Of a stretch of 64,000 nucleotides of DNA, positions 18,984 through 26,959 are shown piece after piece. This DNA comes from Thalassobius sp049116315 (lineage in GTDB: Bacteria; Pseudomonadota; Alphaproteobacteria; Rhodobacterales; Rhodobacteraceae): assembly GCA_049116315.1 (NCBI GenBank), contig JAGDZD010000009.1:1-64000 (forward strand), in the 5' to 3' direction. Positions within the stretch are counted from its first letter, which is position 1. Each line of letters begins with the position of its first letter. The position numbers and the translations under genes were made by a program. The notes under the pieces are model-generated. The model was not told the DNA's origin. It saw only the letters and a program-made list of their open reading frames with translations, and made no database searches.

Positions 18984-19874
18984 ATGACAAATGAGATTGG
19001 CTTTGTTGGACTGGGCAATATGGGGGAACCGATGGTGCGCACTCTGGCATCAAACGGCGAACACGTGATTGCGCTGGATCTATCGGCGGCGCGCCGGGAC
19101 GCCCTAAAACCCGTGTCTGGGGTGACAACCACCGATGCGCTGCAAGACCTCGCGGATTGCCCCGTGGTGATCTTGATGTTGCCCAATGGCGGCATCGTCA
19201 AAGACACCTTGATTGGATCAGGCGCACTGGCGCAGATGCTGGCACCGGGGGCGTCGATCATTGACATGAGCTCTTCGGACCCAGCGATCTATGCAGAGCT
19301 AACCCCAAAACTGAATGCCCGGCAGATCGATATCATCGACGCCCCAGTGTCCGGCAACGTTACAGGGGCTGCGGCGGGCACCTTAACGATCATGGCCGGG
19401 GGCCAAGACGCAGCCATCGCACGCGCCTCGGCGGTGCTGCACAAAATTGGGAAAACGGTTTTCCACACAGGCAAGCTCGGCAGCGGGCAAACGATGAAGG
19501 CGCTCAATAACCTGCTCTCTGCAGGCGGGCTGATCATGGCCACTGAGATCCTTTTGACCGCCAAAGCCGCAGGATTGGACCCCAAACAAGTGAACGACAT
19601 CCTGAATGTTTCGACCGGGCGGAACAATTCAACCGAGCGGAAAATTGAACCTTTCGTTCTGTCAGGGGCGTATAATTCTGGGTTCGGCCTCTCGCTGATG
19701 GCCAAGGATCTGCGCGCAGCGGCCGCGATTGCCGAGCGTTTAGAGGTGGCGCTGCCCTTGGCCGGCCATGCTGTCGAGATTGCCAACCAAGCAGAAGAGG
19801 CGCTTGGCCAGCACGCCGATCACACCGAAGTGGCGCGCTGGATCGAAGAGGTGTCCGGTCAGTCGTTCCAGTAA
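18984..19874 (+). CDS. 3-hydroxyisobutyrate dehydrogenase family NAD(P) reductase (MmsB/GarR-like)
   Basis: This 296-aa beta-hydroxyacid dehydrogenase has the N-terminal Rossmann motif GFVGLGNMGEPM, the substrate loop DAPVSGNVTGAAAGTLTIMAGG and the catalytic Lys segment GSGQTMKALNNLL. The C-terminal helical domain contains GLSLMAKDLRAA. Substrates in the family include 3-hydroxyisobutyrate, tartronate semialdehyde and related hydroxy acids; which applies here cannot be read. It is divergent from the hydrolase/dehydrogenase pair across operator site 1. Confidence 0.9.
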   Translation: MTNEIGFVGLGNMGEPMVRTLASNGEHVIALDLSAARRDALKPVSGVTTTDALQDLADCPVVILMLPNGGIVKDTLIGSGALAQMLAPGASIIDMSSSDPAIYAELTPKLNARQIDIIDAPVSGNVTGAAAGTLTIMAGGQDAAIARASAVLHKIGKTVFHTGKLGSGQTMKALNNLLSAGGLIMATEILLTAKAAGLDPKQVNDILNVSTGRNNSTERKIEPFVLSGAYNSGFGLSLMAKDLRAAAAIAERLEVALPLAGHAVEIANQAEEALGQHADHTEVARWIEEVSGQSFQ

Positions 19875-19884
19875 CGCAAGCCGC

Positions 19885-20565
19885 TTAGTCTTCACGCAGC
19901 AATTCCAAGACAAGGTCGCCTGCATTTCGCACATGCGCGATGCAGGCCGCCTCTGCGGCTTTGGGATCTTCGGCGGCAATGGCATCCAGAATGGCGCGGA
20001 TTTCATCCATGCTTTGCCCAACGCGGTCTTCTCGCGTCATCACCGTCGCCCGGAATTGAGCCACGCGCCCTTGCAGGTTCACCAGAATATCCGACAGGAT
20101 GGGATTGTTCGTGACCTTGATCAAAATTCCATAGAATTCAGCCTTAAGACCAATCAGAGCGTTGAAATCCCGCTTGGCGACGGCTTTCTCGATCGACTTA
20201 TAGTTGGCATTCAGAGCCGCCAGATCGGCTTTGGTGCGTAGTTTGGCGGTCTCTTTGCCCAAAAGCCCTTCGAGTTGACTGCGGACGTCATAGATGTTTG
20301 CAGCCTCTTCCAAGGTGACCGTGGCGACGATCAGCCCTTTGTAGGGCACGTTGTCGATCAACCCTTCGGATTCCAGCTCTCGCAAACCTTCGCGCAATGA
20401 GGTGCGACTCACCCCGGTCATTTCACAAAGTTCCCGTTCGATCAGACGGTCACCGGGTTTGAAATCGAGGTTGATAATGGCCTGACGAATAGCGTCCGCC
20501 ACCTGTTGGCGCACAGGAGCAGCGACAACCTTAATCTTGTTGAGTGATTGCTTGCTAATGCTCAT
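19885..20565 (-). CDS. GntR family regulator, FadR/FCD subfamily
   Basis: A 226-aa regulator with an N-terminal winged helix-turn-helix (VADAIRQAIINLDFKPGDRLIERELCEMTGVSRTSLREGLRELESEGL) and a C-terminal all-helical FCD domain. The FCD domain has the metal/ligand positions of the family (Asp in IYDVRSQLE, His in IAHVRNAG). It is the only regulator in the 16-32 kb island, and FCD regulators bind TNGTNNNACNA dyads. It is therefore the obvious candidate for the three identical operator copies. The ligand is presumably the organic acid handled by the island. Confidence 0.9.
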   Translation of the reverse strand: MSISKQSLNKIKVVAAPVRQQVADAIRQAIINLDFKPGDRLIERELCEMTGVSRTSLREGLRELESEGLIDNVPYKGLIVATVTLEEAANIYDVRSQLEGLLGKETAKLRTKADLAALNANYKSIEKAVAKRDFNALIGLKAEFYGILIKVTNNPILSDILVNLQGRVAQFRATVMTREDRVGQSMDEIRAILDAIAAEDPKAAEAACIAHVRNAGDLVLELLRED

Positions 20566-20662
20566 TGGCCTTGGCCCCCTGTCCGGTAAAATCGCAGCAC
20601 CCCGTTGGGATACATCTGTGTCGTATCATATTGTCTGCGCAACATACAAATTGCATCCCGTT

Positions 20663-21151
20663 TCAATTTGCCAACTCCCACAAAAGCAGCCCGATAATAA
20701 AAAGCGTGAAATGAACCTGCTGCACATGTGGTGTCTTGATCCAGTAGCCAAAGTACAGACCGCCACACATAAAGAGGGTCCACAAGGCAAAGAAACAGCC
20801 GATCGCAACGTTGATCGTGGCGACAGCCAGGGTTTCATCCATCAACCCAAGCCAATCCGCCGCTGAAAACACGCCAGCCATCCAAAGCAAAACAACAATC
20901 AAAACCTGCGCACGCAGAACCCACGTTAGGGCCGTTTGCGCTGGCGCTTCGCCGGCCATACGGCGGTGCACCAAGCCCTGCCCCAAGGTGTCCTCTTCAA
21001 TAAGTAAGTCCATTCGCATCATAGTGCCCAACAGTAATACATTGGTGCCGCGGTCTTTGAAGTTGTTCAGGACCGCCATGGTCAACCAAGCGGAAATGGC
21101 CAGCAGCGCCGCTGTGCGCGGCAGGTCCGGTGAAGCAAGAAGGGTCAGCAT
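20663..21151 (-). CDS. DUF2165 family small integral membrane protein
   Basis: About 162 aa with four hydrophobic segments. The start is placed at 21151 (MLTLLASPDL; GGAG about 7 nt upstream) rather than 21172 or the TTG at 21184, which lies in the operator. The segment AVLNNFKDRGTN...MRMDLLIEEDTLGQ matches DUF2165 predicted membrane proteins. Function is unknown. It is divergent from the isochorismatase-RidA-VOC operon across operator site 2, so it is likely co-regulated. Confidence 0.75.
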   Translation of the reverse strand: MLTLLASPDLPRTAALLAISAWLTMAVLNNFKDRGTNVLLLGTMMRMDLLIEEDTLGQGLVHRRMAGEAPAQTALTWVLRAQVLIVVLLWMAGVFSAADWLGLMDETLAVATINVAIGCFFALWTLFMCGGLYFGYWIKTPHVQQVHFTLFIIGLLLWELAN

Positions 21152-21172
21152 GTAATTCTCCGTTTTTGACAT

Positions 21173-21185
21173 ATTGTCATACAAT
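21173..21185. promoter_or_regulatory. Putative GntR (FCD) operator, site 2
   Basis: An exact copy of ATTGTCATACAAT, three bp upstream of the -35 box of the isochorismatase operon and upstream of the divergent DUF2165 gene. Confidence 0.8.
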
Positions 21186-21188
21186 GTG

Positions 21189-21217
21189 TTGACGTCAAGC
21201 CCGAACTATGGCTAGAA
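21189..21217 (+). promoter_or_regulatory. Sigma70-type promoter of the isochorismatase operon
   Basis: TTGACG (21189-21194), a 17-bp spacer and CTAGAA (21212-21217) lie 29 bp ahead of the start codon at 21246. The operator sits immediately upstream of the -35 element. Confidence 0.65.
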
Positions 21218-21245
21218 CTTAGGCAATTCAAAATCGGAGACTGAT

Positions 21246-21866
21246 ATGAAACGCGATCCCAAACCCATCGATCCGGCACGCACAGCGGTACTGGTGATTG
21301 AATTCCAACGCGAATGGATGGATGAGGACGGCAAGCTCAACCAGCTGATGGAAGACCGGGCACAGTTCGAGGCCTCAAAAACCGGCGGCAAGGATTTGTT
21401 GAAACTGGCGCGTGCTGCGGGATTGACCGTGATCCATTCGGGCCTGCGCTTTACAGAGGGCCACGCAGAACTGGGACAGGACGGCCTTGGGCTGCGCGGC
21501 GCGATCAAATCCTTTGGCACCTTTCCCATCAACGGAAAAGGGTCTGATTTTGCACCGGGTTTTGAACCCCTTGAGGGTGAATTTGTCCCCACGGGCCGTC
21601 TTGGCGGCTCTGCTTTTGCGGGATCGAACCTTGGGGCCTATTTGCAAAACAACCGGATCGATACCCTATTGATCGCCGGATACGCGTTGCATGTGTGCGT
21701 CGAAAGCACCCTGCGCGCCGCCCATGATTTGGGATATGACGCCTACCTCATTCCCGAAGCAACCGCCGCCTTTACGGCATCGCAACGCGCCCATGTGCTG
21801 GATCATGTTGTCCACCACTATGGCCTGAACCTTTCGCTTGAAGCCCTTCAAGCTCAACTCGGCTAA
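21246..21866 (+). CDS. Isochorismatase-family cysteine hydrolase
   Basis: A 206-aa alpha/beta hydrolase with a catalytic Cys in GYALHVCVESTLRAAHDLGYDAYLIPEATAA. The cis-peptide and Lys region before it (GGSAFAGSNLG...) is atypical. The usual N-terminal catalytic Asp (VIDMQ) is replaced by Glu (VLVIEFQREW). Family members hydrolyse C-N or vinyl-ether bonds (biuret, nicotinamide, ureidoacrylate, isochorismate). It is first in an operon with RidA and VOC genes and is preceded by CGGAGA. Confidence 0.85.
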   Translation: MKRDPKPIDPARTAVLVIEFQREWMDEDGKLNQLMEDRAQFEASKTGGKDLLKLARAAGLTVIHSGLRFTEGHAELGQDGLGLRGAIKSFGTFPINGKGSDFAPGFEPLEGEFVPTGRLGGSAFAGSNLGAYLQNNRIDTLLIAGYALHVCVESTLRAAHDLGYDAYLIPEATAAFTASQRAHVLDHVVHHYGLNLSLEALQAQLG

Positions 21867-21889
21867 CGGCCAACGACCTAGGAGAAACC

Positions 21890-22363
21890 ATGAAACTCAG
21901 ATCTGCTGCGATGGCGCTCGCCACCGCTGTCTTTCCACTTGCCTTGCACGCAGAGGATTCAATGCTCAAACCTATCAACCCACCAAACGCCGATATTCCC
22001 GGCATTTCCCAAGCGATCGTCATGCCAGCCTCGGCGCAGACGATGTATCTTTCTGGCCATGTGCCCTTTGGCGCAAATGGCGTGGCCAAAGGTGACTTTG
22101 CCGCCCAGTTGGATCAGGTCTTTGCCAATATGCACGCCACTCTCCAAGAAGCAGGCACCGACTTTTCATCTGTGGCCCGCCTGACCTTTTATGTTGTGGG
22201 CTATGACGGTTCGCAACTGGATGATTTGCGCAATGTTCGGGACCGTTGGATCAACACCGAAACCCCACCAGCCAGCGCCTTAATTGGTGTGGACGCTTTG
22301 TTCCACCCTGACGTTTTGGTCGAGGTAGACGGCATTGCTTTCCTGCTGGAGGACGCCAAATGA
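21890..22363 (+). CDS. RidA/YjgF-like protein with N-terminal signal peptide
   Basis: This 157-aa protein is a Rid domain (SGHVPFGANGVAKGDFAAQLDQVFANMHATLQEAG...VARLTFYVV...PPASALIGVDALFHPDVLVEVDGIAF) preceded by a clear Sec signal (MKLRSAAMALATAVFPLALHAED). Classical RidA is cytosolic and hydrolyses enamine/imine intermediates through a conserved Arg. Here the expected Arg near the C-terminus appears replaced in PPASALIGV, as in non-archetypal Rid members. The signal implies a periplasmic location. AGGAG precedes the ATG, and its stop overlaps the VOC start (ATGA). Confidence 0.85.
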   Translation: MKLRSAAMALATAVFPLALHAEDSMLKPINPPNADIPGISQAIVMPASAQTMYLSGHVPFGANGVAKGDFAAQLDQVFANMHATLQEAGTDFSSVARLTFYVVGYDGSQLDDLRNVRDRWINTETPPASALIGVDALFHPDVLVEVDGIAFLLEDAK

Positions 22364-22947
22364 ACCGTTCTTTGACTGTACTTGCCGCTTTGGCCTTCCC
22401 CAGCGCCTTGATGGCGGCTGGCGACATCCGTGGCGTTGATCACATTGCGATCACCGTGCCCGATCTCGCTGAGGCCCGGAGTTTTATGGAAACGGCCTTT
22501 GGCTGTGACCATGCGCTGGACCTTGGCCCATTTATGGATCCGAACGGCACATGGATGCAGGATGCCATTGGCACGCATAAAGATGCGGTGATGCATATCG
22601 CAGAGCTGGTCTGTGGCAATGCCACCAACATCGAGCTGATGGAAATTTCCTCACCCACACAGGATGTTGTGTTCCCGAAGCGCGAAGATTTCGGTGCCTC
22701 CTCTATTGGACTTTACACCGATGATCTACGCGCCACTTTGGACCGCGCGACAGCGGCGGGTGCAACCCCCCTCGCCCAGATCACCTCGGTCTCAGAAGGT
22801 CCGTTGGCGGGTCGGTCGTTCATCTATGTGACAGCCCCCTGGGGACAGCAGTTCTTTTTGATGAGCGACGGCGCTGAGGGCACCGCCTTTTCGCGCAGTG
22901 ATGCGCCGGTCATACCCTTCTCACCCCGTGACCTGCCCAAGCGATAA
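22360..22947 (+). CDS. VOC superfamily (glyoxalase/dioxygenase-like) protein with signal peptide
   Basis: A 195-aa protein with a short Sec signal (MNRSLTVLAALAFPSALMAAGD), then a VOC fold: VDHIAITVPDLAEARSFMETAFGCDH, and in the second module SIGLYTDDLRATLDRATAAGATPL...SFIYVTAPWGQQFFLM. His in VDHIAI is the usual first metal ligand. Co-translation with an exported RidA suggests both work in the periplasm on the same compound. Substrate unknown. Confidence 0.82.
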   Translation: MNRSLTVLAALAFPSALMAAGDIRGVDHIAITVPDLAEARSFMETAFGCDHALDLGPFMDPNGTWMQDAIGTHKDAVMHIAELVCGNATNIELMEISSPTQDVVFPKREDFGASSIGLYTDDLRATLDRATAAGATPLAQITSVSEGPLAGRSFIYVTAPWGQQFFLMSDGAEGTAFSRSDAPVIPFSPRDLPKR

Positions 22948-22965
22948 GCGCTTACAAAGCAATAA

Positions 22966-22993
22966 AAAGGCCCCGAGAATTCTCGGGGCCTTT
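22966..22993. terminator. Rho-independent terminator between convergent operons
   Basis: A 13-bp perfect stem (AAAGGCCCCGAGA and complement) with a 2-nt loop is followed by TTTCTTGTTT on the plus strand. It ends the isochorismatase operon and, read the other way, the TRAP permease genes. Confidence 0.85.
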
Positions 22994-23027
22994 CTTGTTT
23001 CACATTCCTTCAAACGCTGAAGCGACG

Positions 23028-24332
23028 CTATAGCAGGATGGTCGACAGCACGGGAAACAGCGCCAAGAGCGCCAGAACCAGCAGCATCAGAACCACAAAG
23101 GGGAAGGCGCCGACAAACACATCCTCAAGGGAAATGGTTTTGTCGGGTAAGCTGTCTTTGACCACAAAGCAGCCAATCCCAAATGGCGGCGTGATGATCC
23201 CGATCTCAACCGCCACAATCGTGACAATGCCAAACCAGATCGGATCGACACCGAACCCAACAAAAACCGGAAAGGCCAAGGGCACCAAGATCAGCAAAAT
23301 AGACATGGAATCCAAAATTGCCCCAAGTGCGACAATGACCAGCAGATATAGAAACAGCGTCATCGCAAACCCCATGTCAGCGGCCGAGAACCAATTTCCG
23401 ACGAAGGTTGGCAGCCCCGACAAAGCCAACATGCGGCTATACATGCCAGCCGCAATCACCACCATGCAGATTGCCGCCGTTACGTGACCGGTTTCCACCA
23501 GCACCCCCCAAAATGCCTTTGGGGACAGGGACCGGCGCAGCAACGCTAAGATCAAAGCCGCAAAAGCCCCAATGCCGCCCGCCTCGGTTGCGGTGTAAAA
23601 CCCGCCATAGATGCCGCCCATGATCAGGGTAACCAGTGTCAAAATCGGCAACACCATGCGCAGAACCTGCCCCAATGGCAGGCGTTCGGTATTGCGGCTT
23701 TCTTCACGGCCAACCAAATTTCGGTTGCGCAACACCATAGCCACAATGCCAAAGCCAAACGCTGCGGCCATGATGGCCCCCGGTACAATCGCCGCGATGA
23801 ACAGCGCCCCTATGGATTGCTCGGTGATAACTGCAAAAACAATCAACAGCAGGCTTGGGGGGATCAACATCCCCAAGATGGACGAGCCCGCCACGATACC
23901 AACCGCAAAGCGACGGTCATACCCGGCGGCCACCATCTCTGGCACGGCCACCCGGGTGAACACTGCCGCCGAGGCAATCGACACCCCGGTTACGGCGGCA
24001 AAAACCGCATTGGCCGCAACGGTGGCCAATCCAAGCCCCCCGGCAATGCGTCCAAACAGCTGATTGGCTGCCAGAAAGGTGTCTCGGCCGACCCCGGCCA
24101 CATTCACCAGCATGCCCATGAGGACAAACAAGGGGATAACGCCAAAGATATAAGAAGCAATCGTATCCGAGGCCGCAATCGACAAGACCGAAATCGCAAT
24201 GTCTATATCCCCGCGGATCAACATCACCCCCACAAACGAGGTGCCCGCCAGCGCCACAACAATCGGCACGCCAAAATACAGCCCAAGCACAATCACGCCA
24301 ATAGAGGCGAAGCCAATTTCTACCGGTGTCAT
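23028..24332 (-). CDS. TRAP transporter large permease (DctM/SiaM-type)
   Basis: A 434-aa polytopic membrane protein of about 12 helices with TRAP-M hallmarks: GVIPLFVLMGMLV, GSSILGMLIPPSLLLIVFAVI, the central TATEAGGIGAFAALI and a C-terminal EIGIITPPFGIGCFVV. It forms the Na+-driven transport core with the small subunit. Its ATG overlaps the DctQ stop by 4 bp. It lies in the same divergent cluster as the binding protein at 25419, so the three make one importer. Confidence 0.93.
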   Translation of the reverse strand: MTPVEIGFASIGVIVLGLYFGVPIVVALAGTSFVGVMLIRGDIDIAISVLSIAASDTIASYIFGVIPLFVLMGMLVNVAGVGRDTFLAANQLFGRIAGGLGLATVAANAVFAAVTGVSIASAAVFTRVAVPEMVAAGYDRRFAVGIVAGSSILGMLIPPSLLLIVFAVITEQSIGALFIAAIVPGAIMAAAFGFGIVAMVLRNRNLVGREESRNTERLPLGQVLRMVLPILTLVTLIMGGIYGGFYTATEAGGIGAFAALILALLRRSLSPKAFWGVLVETGHVTAAICMVVIAAGMYSRMLALSGLPTFVGNWFSAADMGFAMTLFLYLLVIVALGAILDSMSILLILVPLAFPVFVGFGVDPIWFGIVTIVAVEIGIITPPFGIGCFVVKDSLPDKTISLEDVFVGAFPFVVLMLLVLALLALFPVLSTILL

Positions 24333-24877
24333 ACCTCTATCTCCTCTGCGATTGTCTCATTTTTTCTGATTGGCAGCTCTGCCAGAAAGCCAAGGCCTGT
24401 CAGGCAGAATTGCAGCGCAAGCACCGCAGAGCCGAACACGATGACCGCATGCATGGGCCACACTGGCACAGTAAAGATCCCTTGCGAGCCGATGAATTCC
24501 TGCGTTTCGTAATTGTAGATCACTTGGTTGAACGCGCCGCGCGCCACGAAATAGAACAGCACCCCGCCTGCGCCATAAAACACGGCCCGCAACGCGGCCC
24601 CCAGAACTGGCACACGTCGGTCCAGCACGGCCAAAAACATCGTGGAGGAGGTAAACCGCCCCGCCGCGAGCGTATGCGCCGCTTGTAAAAACACGATTGA
24701 AACGATTCCCACCTTCACCAGCTCCGGCACGCCGACCAGCGGCTGATTGACCAAACTGCGCATCGTGACATCGGTCACAATCAGCACCATCAGCGCAAAA
24801 ATCCCAATCGTTCCAACGGCATTCATCGCGTTTGTCAGCGCATGAAACAGGGCCAGCACCCTTTTGAATACACGCAT
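24329..24877 (-). CDS. TRAP transporter small permease (DctQ/SiaQ-type)
   Basis: A 182-aa protein with four hydrophobic segments: NAVGTIGIFALMVLIVTDVTMRSLV at the first helix, the family-typical VGVPELVKVGIVSIVFLQAAHTL, and VWPMHAVIVFGSAVLALQF near the C-terminus. A strong ribosome site (AAGGAGGAGA) precedes the ATG. It is transcribed from the divergent promoter that carries operator site 3. Confidence 0.88.
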   Translation of the reverse strand: MRVFKRVLALFHALTNAMNAVGTIGIFALMVLIVTDVTMRSLVNQPLVGVPELVKVGIVSIVFLQAAHTLAAGRFTSSTMFLAVLDRRVPVLGAALRAVFYGAGGVLFYFVARGAFNQVIYNYETQEFIGSQGIFTVPVWPMHAVIVFGSAVLALQFCLTGLGFLAELPIRKNETIAEEIEV

Positions 24878-24907
24878 GTCTCCTCCTTAACTTTGTATTT
24901 TTGCCAT

Positions 24908-24920
24908 ATTGTCATACAAT
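24908..24920. promoter_or_regulatory. Putative GntR (FCD) operator, site 3
   Basis: A third exact copy of ATTGTCATACAAT, between the divergent TRAP permease and NTF2-like/binding-protein operons. A TTGACA box follows two bp downstream on the plus strand, the same arrangement as site 2. Confidence 0.8.
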
Positions 24921-24979
24921 AGTTGACACATACAATTTACTTTGGCAAGGTCGCCGACACCAAACAGGGGACAGACGCC

Positions 24980-25390
24980 ATGACAGGCCCATCAGACATC
25001 ACCAGAGTTGCGACGGCTTTCTTTACCGATCTGATCAACAACAAGGACTACACGCGCATCCCAGCGATCTTTACGCCGGACTGTCAGATCAACGATGCCC
25101 TCAGCGGCTATGCCGGGGTTGAGACATGGTTACGCTCGTTCCACGAGGTGTTTCCTGACTGCCACGACACGATCACCGGCCAGTGGCGGGACGGCGATCA
25201 GGTTGTCACACGCATTCGCTTTGAAGGCACCCATAGCGCGCCCTGGATGGGATATCCCGCCAGCGGGCAGCGGTGTGTGTGGCCCGGAATGGCCGTTCAC
25301 ACGATCCGCGATGGGCGCATCGCCCGTAAAGAAACCGTCATCGAACAAACGCACATTTTTCGCCAGTTCGGCTGGCTAAAAACCGTTTGA
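24980..25390 (+). CDS. SnoaL/NTF2-like protein
   Basis: 136 aa from the ATG at 24980 (GGGGAC upstream); an earlier start at 24923 would place the TTGACA promoter box inside the gene. The fold pattern TRVATAFFTDLINNKDYTRIPAIFTPDC...FHEVFPDCHDTITGQWRDGDQVVTRIRFEGTH...GMAVHTIRDGRI is typical of SnoaL-like ester-cyclase or dehydratase proteins. The exact reaction is unknown. It is the first gene of the SnoaL-DctP-CMD-SMP30 operon. Confidence 0.8.
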   Translation: MTGPSDITRVATAFFTDLINNKDYTRIPAIFTPDCQINDALSGYAGVETWLRSFHEVFPDCHDTITGQWRDGDQVVTRIRFEGTHSAPWMGYPASGQRCVWPGMAVHTIRDGRIARKETVIEQTHIFRQFGWLKTV

Positions 25391-25418
25391 AACACGCCAA
25401 TTCACTAGGGAGGAAACA

Positions 25419-26498
25419 ATGAAAAGACGTGAATTTTTAGCTCGCTCATCCACAACGATGGGCCTACTGGCTGCTCCGACACTTCTGCGCGCAGCCGGAA
25501 ACACCATCAAGCTCAGCGTCGCAACCGGACATGCGCCGGTGGTCACATGGGTGGAACGTGTCAACAACTACTTCATCCCCGAGGTCAACCGACGCCTCAA
25601 GGAAAACGGCGCGGATCACGCGGTCGAATGGACAACAGCCTATTCGGGCACTGTCGCCAAGATTGGCGGGGAAATCGACGCTGTTGAACAGCAGATCGTC
25701 GACCTTGCGATTGTGGGCGCGTCGTTCAACCCTGCCAAGCTGCCGCTGCATGTGGTCAGCTATTTCACGCCGTTCGTGTCCAGCAAATACGATGTGGTCA
25801 TCCCAACCGTCGATGCGCTGAACAGCAAAATCCCGGCGATGGGACAGGCATGGCGCAAAAACGGTCTGCACTATCTGGGTGGCATTGGGGTCGACAATTT
25901 CCAGCTCTTCTTGAAAGAGCCCGCACAGGGGCTTGCTGATCTGGAAGGCAAGAAAATTGGCGGCATTGGCCCGAATTTGAACTGGCTGAAGGGGGCAAAT
26001 ATCACCCCGGTGCAGGTCAATCCGCCACAGATCTACAACGACTTGGCCACCGGCGTCTATGACGGTTGCTTACTGCCCGCAGGTTTGGGCTTTAACTTCA
26101 AGGCGCACGAGGTTGCCCCCTATATGCTGGCGGCTGATTTTGGCGCGATGTCATGGGGGGCCTTGGCGATCAACGCGCGCCGCATGTCACGCCTGCCTGA
26201 TCCGGTGCAAGAGGTCATCGCCGCAGTTGGGCGCGACTATCAGGCAGAAATGGTCAAAACTCAGACCTCTCTGGAAACCCGTGGCATTGACGCAATGAAA
26301 TCTGCCGGGCTGAGCGTTATCGACATGAGCCAAGACGCCAAGGCCGAGTGGGCAAACGCCTTGCCTAACATTGCCAAAGATTGGGCTGCCCCTCTCGAGG
26401 CGAAGGGCCTGCCCGCAAGTCAGGTCATCGCCAGCTATATCGAAGATGCACAATCGCGCGGGGCCACAGTCATTCGGGACTGGACCAAAGGCCTTTGA
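25419..26498 (+). CDS. TRAP transporter solute-binding protein (DctP), Tat-exported
   Basis: A 359-aa periplasmic binding protein. MKRREFLARSSTTMGLLAAPTLLRAAGN is a twin-arginine signal (RREFLA). The mature part has the DctP shape: GEIDAVEQQIVDLAIVGASF, then LADLEGKKIGGIGPNLNWLKG and VQVNPPQIYNDLATGVYDGCLLP, where the conserved Arg of many DctP proteins is less obvious. It delivers its ligand, probably a carboxylate, to the divergent DctQM permease. A perfect AGGGAGGAAAC ribosome site precedes it. Confidence 0.9.
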   Translation: MKRREFLARSSTTMGLLAAPTLLRAAGNTIKLSVATGHAPVVTWVERVNNYFIPEVNRRLKENGADHAVEWTTAYSGTVAKIGGEIDAVEQQIVDLAIVGASFNPAKLPLHVVSYFTPFVSSKYDVVIPTVDALNSKIPAMGQAWRKNGLHYLGGIGVDNFQLFLKEPAQGLADLEGKKIGGIGPNLNWLKGANITPVQVNPPQIYNDLATGVYDGCLLPAGLGFNFKAHEVAPYMLAADFGAMSWGALAINARRMSRLPDPVQEVIAAVGRDYQAEMVKTQTSLETRGIDAMKSAGLSVIDMSQDAKAEWANALPNIAKDWAAPLEAKGLPASQVIASYIEDAQSRGATVIRDWTKGL

Positions 26499-26518
26499 TC
26501 CCTACGCTAGCACTACAA

Positions 26519-26540
26519 GGGGCGGCCCTGTCGCCGCCCC
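26519..26540 (+). terminator. Intercistronic hairpin after the binding protein
   Basis: An 8-bp GGGGCGGC/GCCGCCCC stem followed by ATTTTCT lies between dctP and the next gene of the same operon. Such hairpins often end or stabilise the highly expressed binding-protein transcript, allowing partial read-through. Confidence 0.55.
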
Positions 26541-26569
26541 ATTTTCTACGACAGACCAAGGATAGTTGA

Positions 26570-26959
26570 ATGACGACCGAAAATTTTGACCGCGGCATGG
26601 CCATGCGCAAACAAGTCCTCTCCCCCGAGCATGTCGAACGCTCGCTGGCGGCCTCGGATGAGTTTTCTCGCCCGATGCAAGAACTAGTGACCGAGTTTTG
26701 CTGGGGCGCCGTCTGGGCCCGCCCCGGATTGTCCCCACGCGACAGATCCTTGATCAACCTGTCAATGATCGCCGCATTGGGTCGCAACAAAGAGCTTGCG
26801 CTGCACACCAAAGGCGCGTTGCGCAATGGTGTGACAACCGAAGAAATCCAAGAAGTTTTGTTGCAAATTGCGGTGTATTGCGGCTTTCCAGCCGGATTGG
26901 ACAGCATGTCCACTGTCAAAGCTGCCATCGCCGAGTACGAAGACGAGACTGCAAAATGA
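26570..26959 (+). CDS. Carboxymuconolactone decarboxylase / AhpD-like family protein
   Basis: A 129-aa all-helical protein with the CMD pattern LVTEFCWGAVWARPGLSPRDRSLINLSMIAALGRNKELALHTKGALRNGVTTEEIQEVLLQIAVYCGFPAGLDS. The AhpD-type CxxC is absent and a single Cys sits in YCGFPA, closer to gamma-carboxymuconolactone decarboxylase-like members. Its stop overlaps the next ATG. Confidence 0.88.
   Translation: MTTENFDRGMAMRKQVLSPEHVERSLAASDEFSRPMQELVTEFCWGAVWARPGLSPRDRSLINLSMIAALGRNKELALHTKGALRNGVTTEEIQEVLLQIAVYCGFPAGLDSMSTVKAAIAEYEDETAK

Noticed and set aside
20611..20650. Fourth GntR operator ahead of gntR itself
   Set aside because: Only a half-site resemblance (CAATATGAT on the minus strand) is present; the full TNGTNNNACNA dyad is missing.
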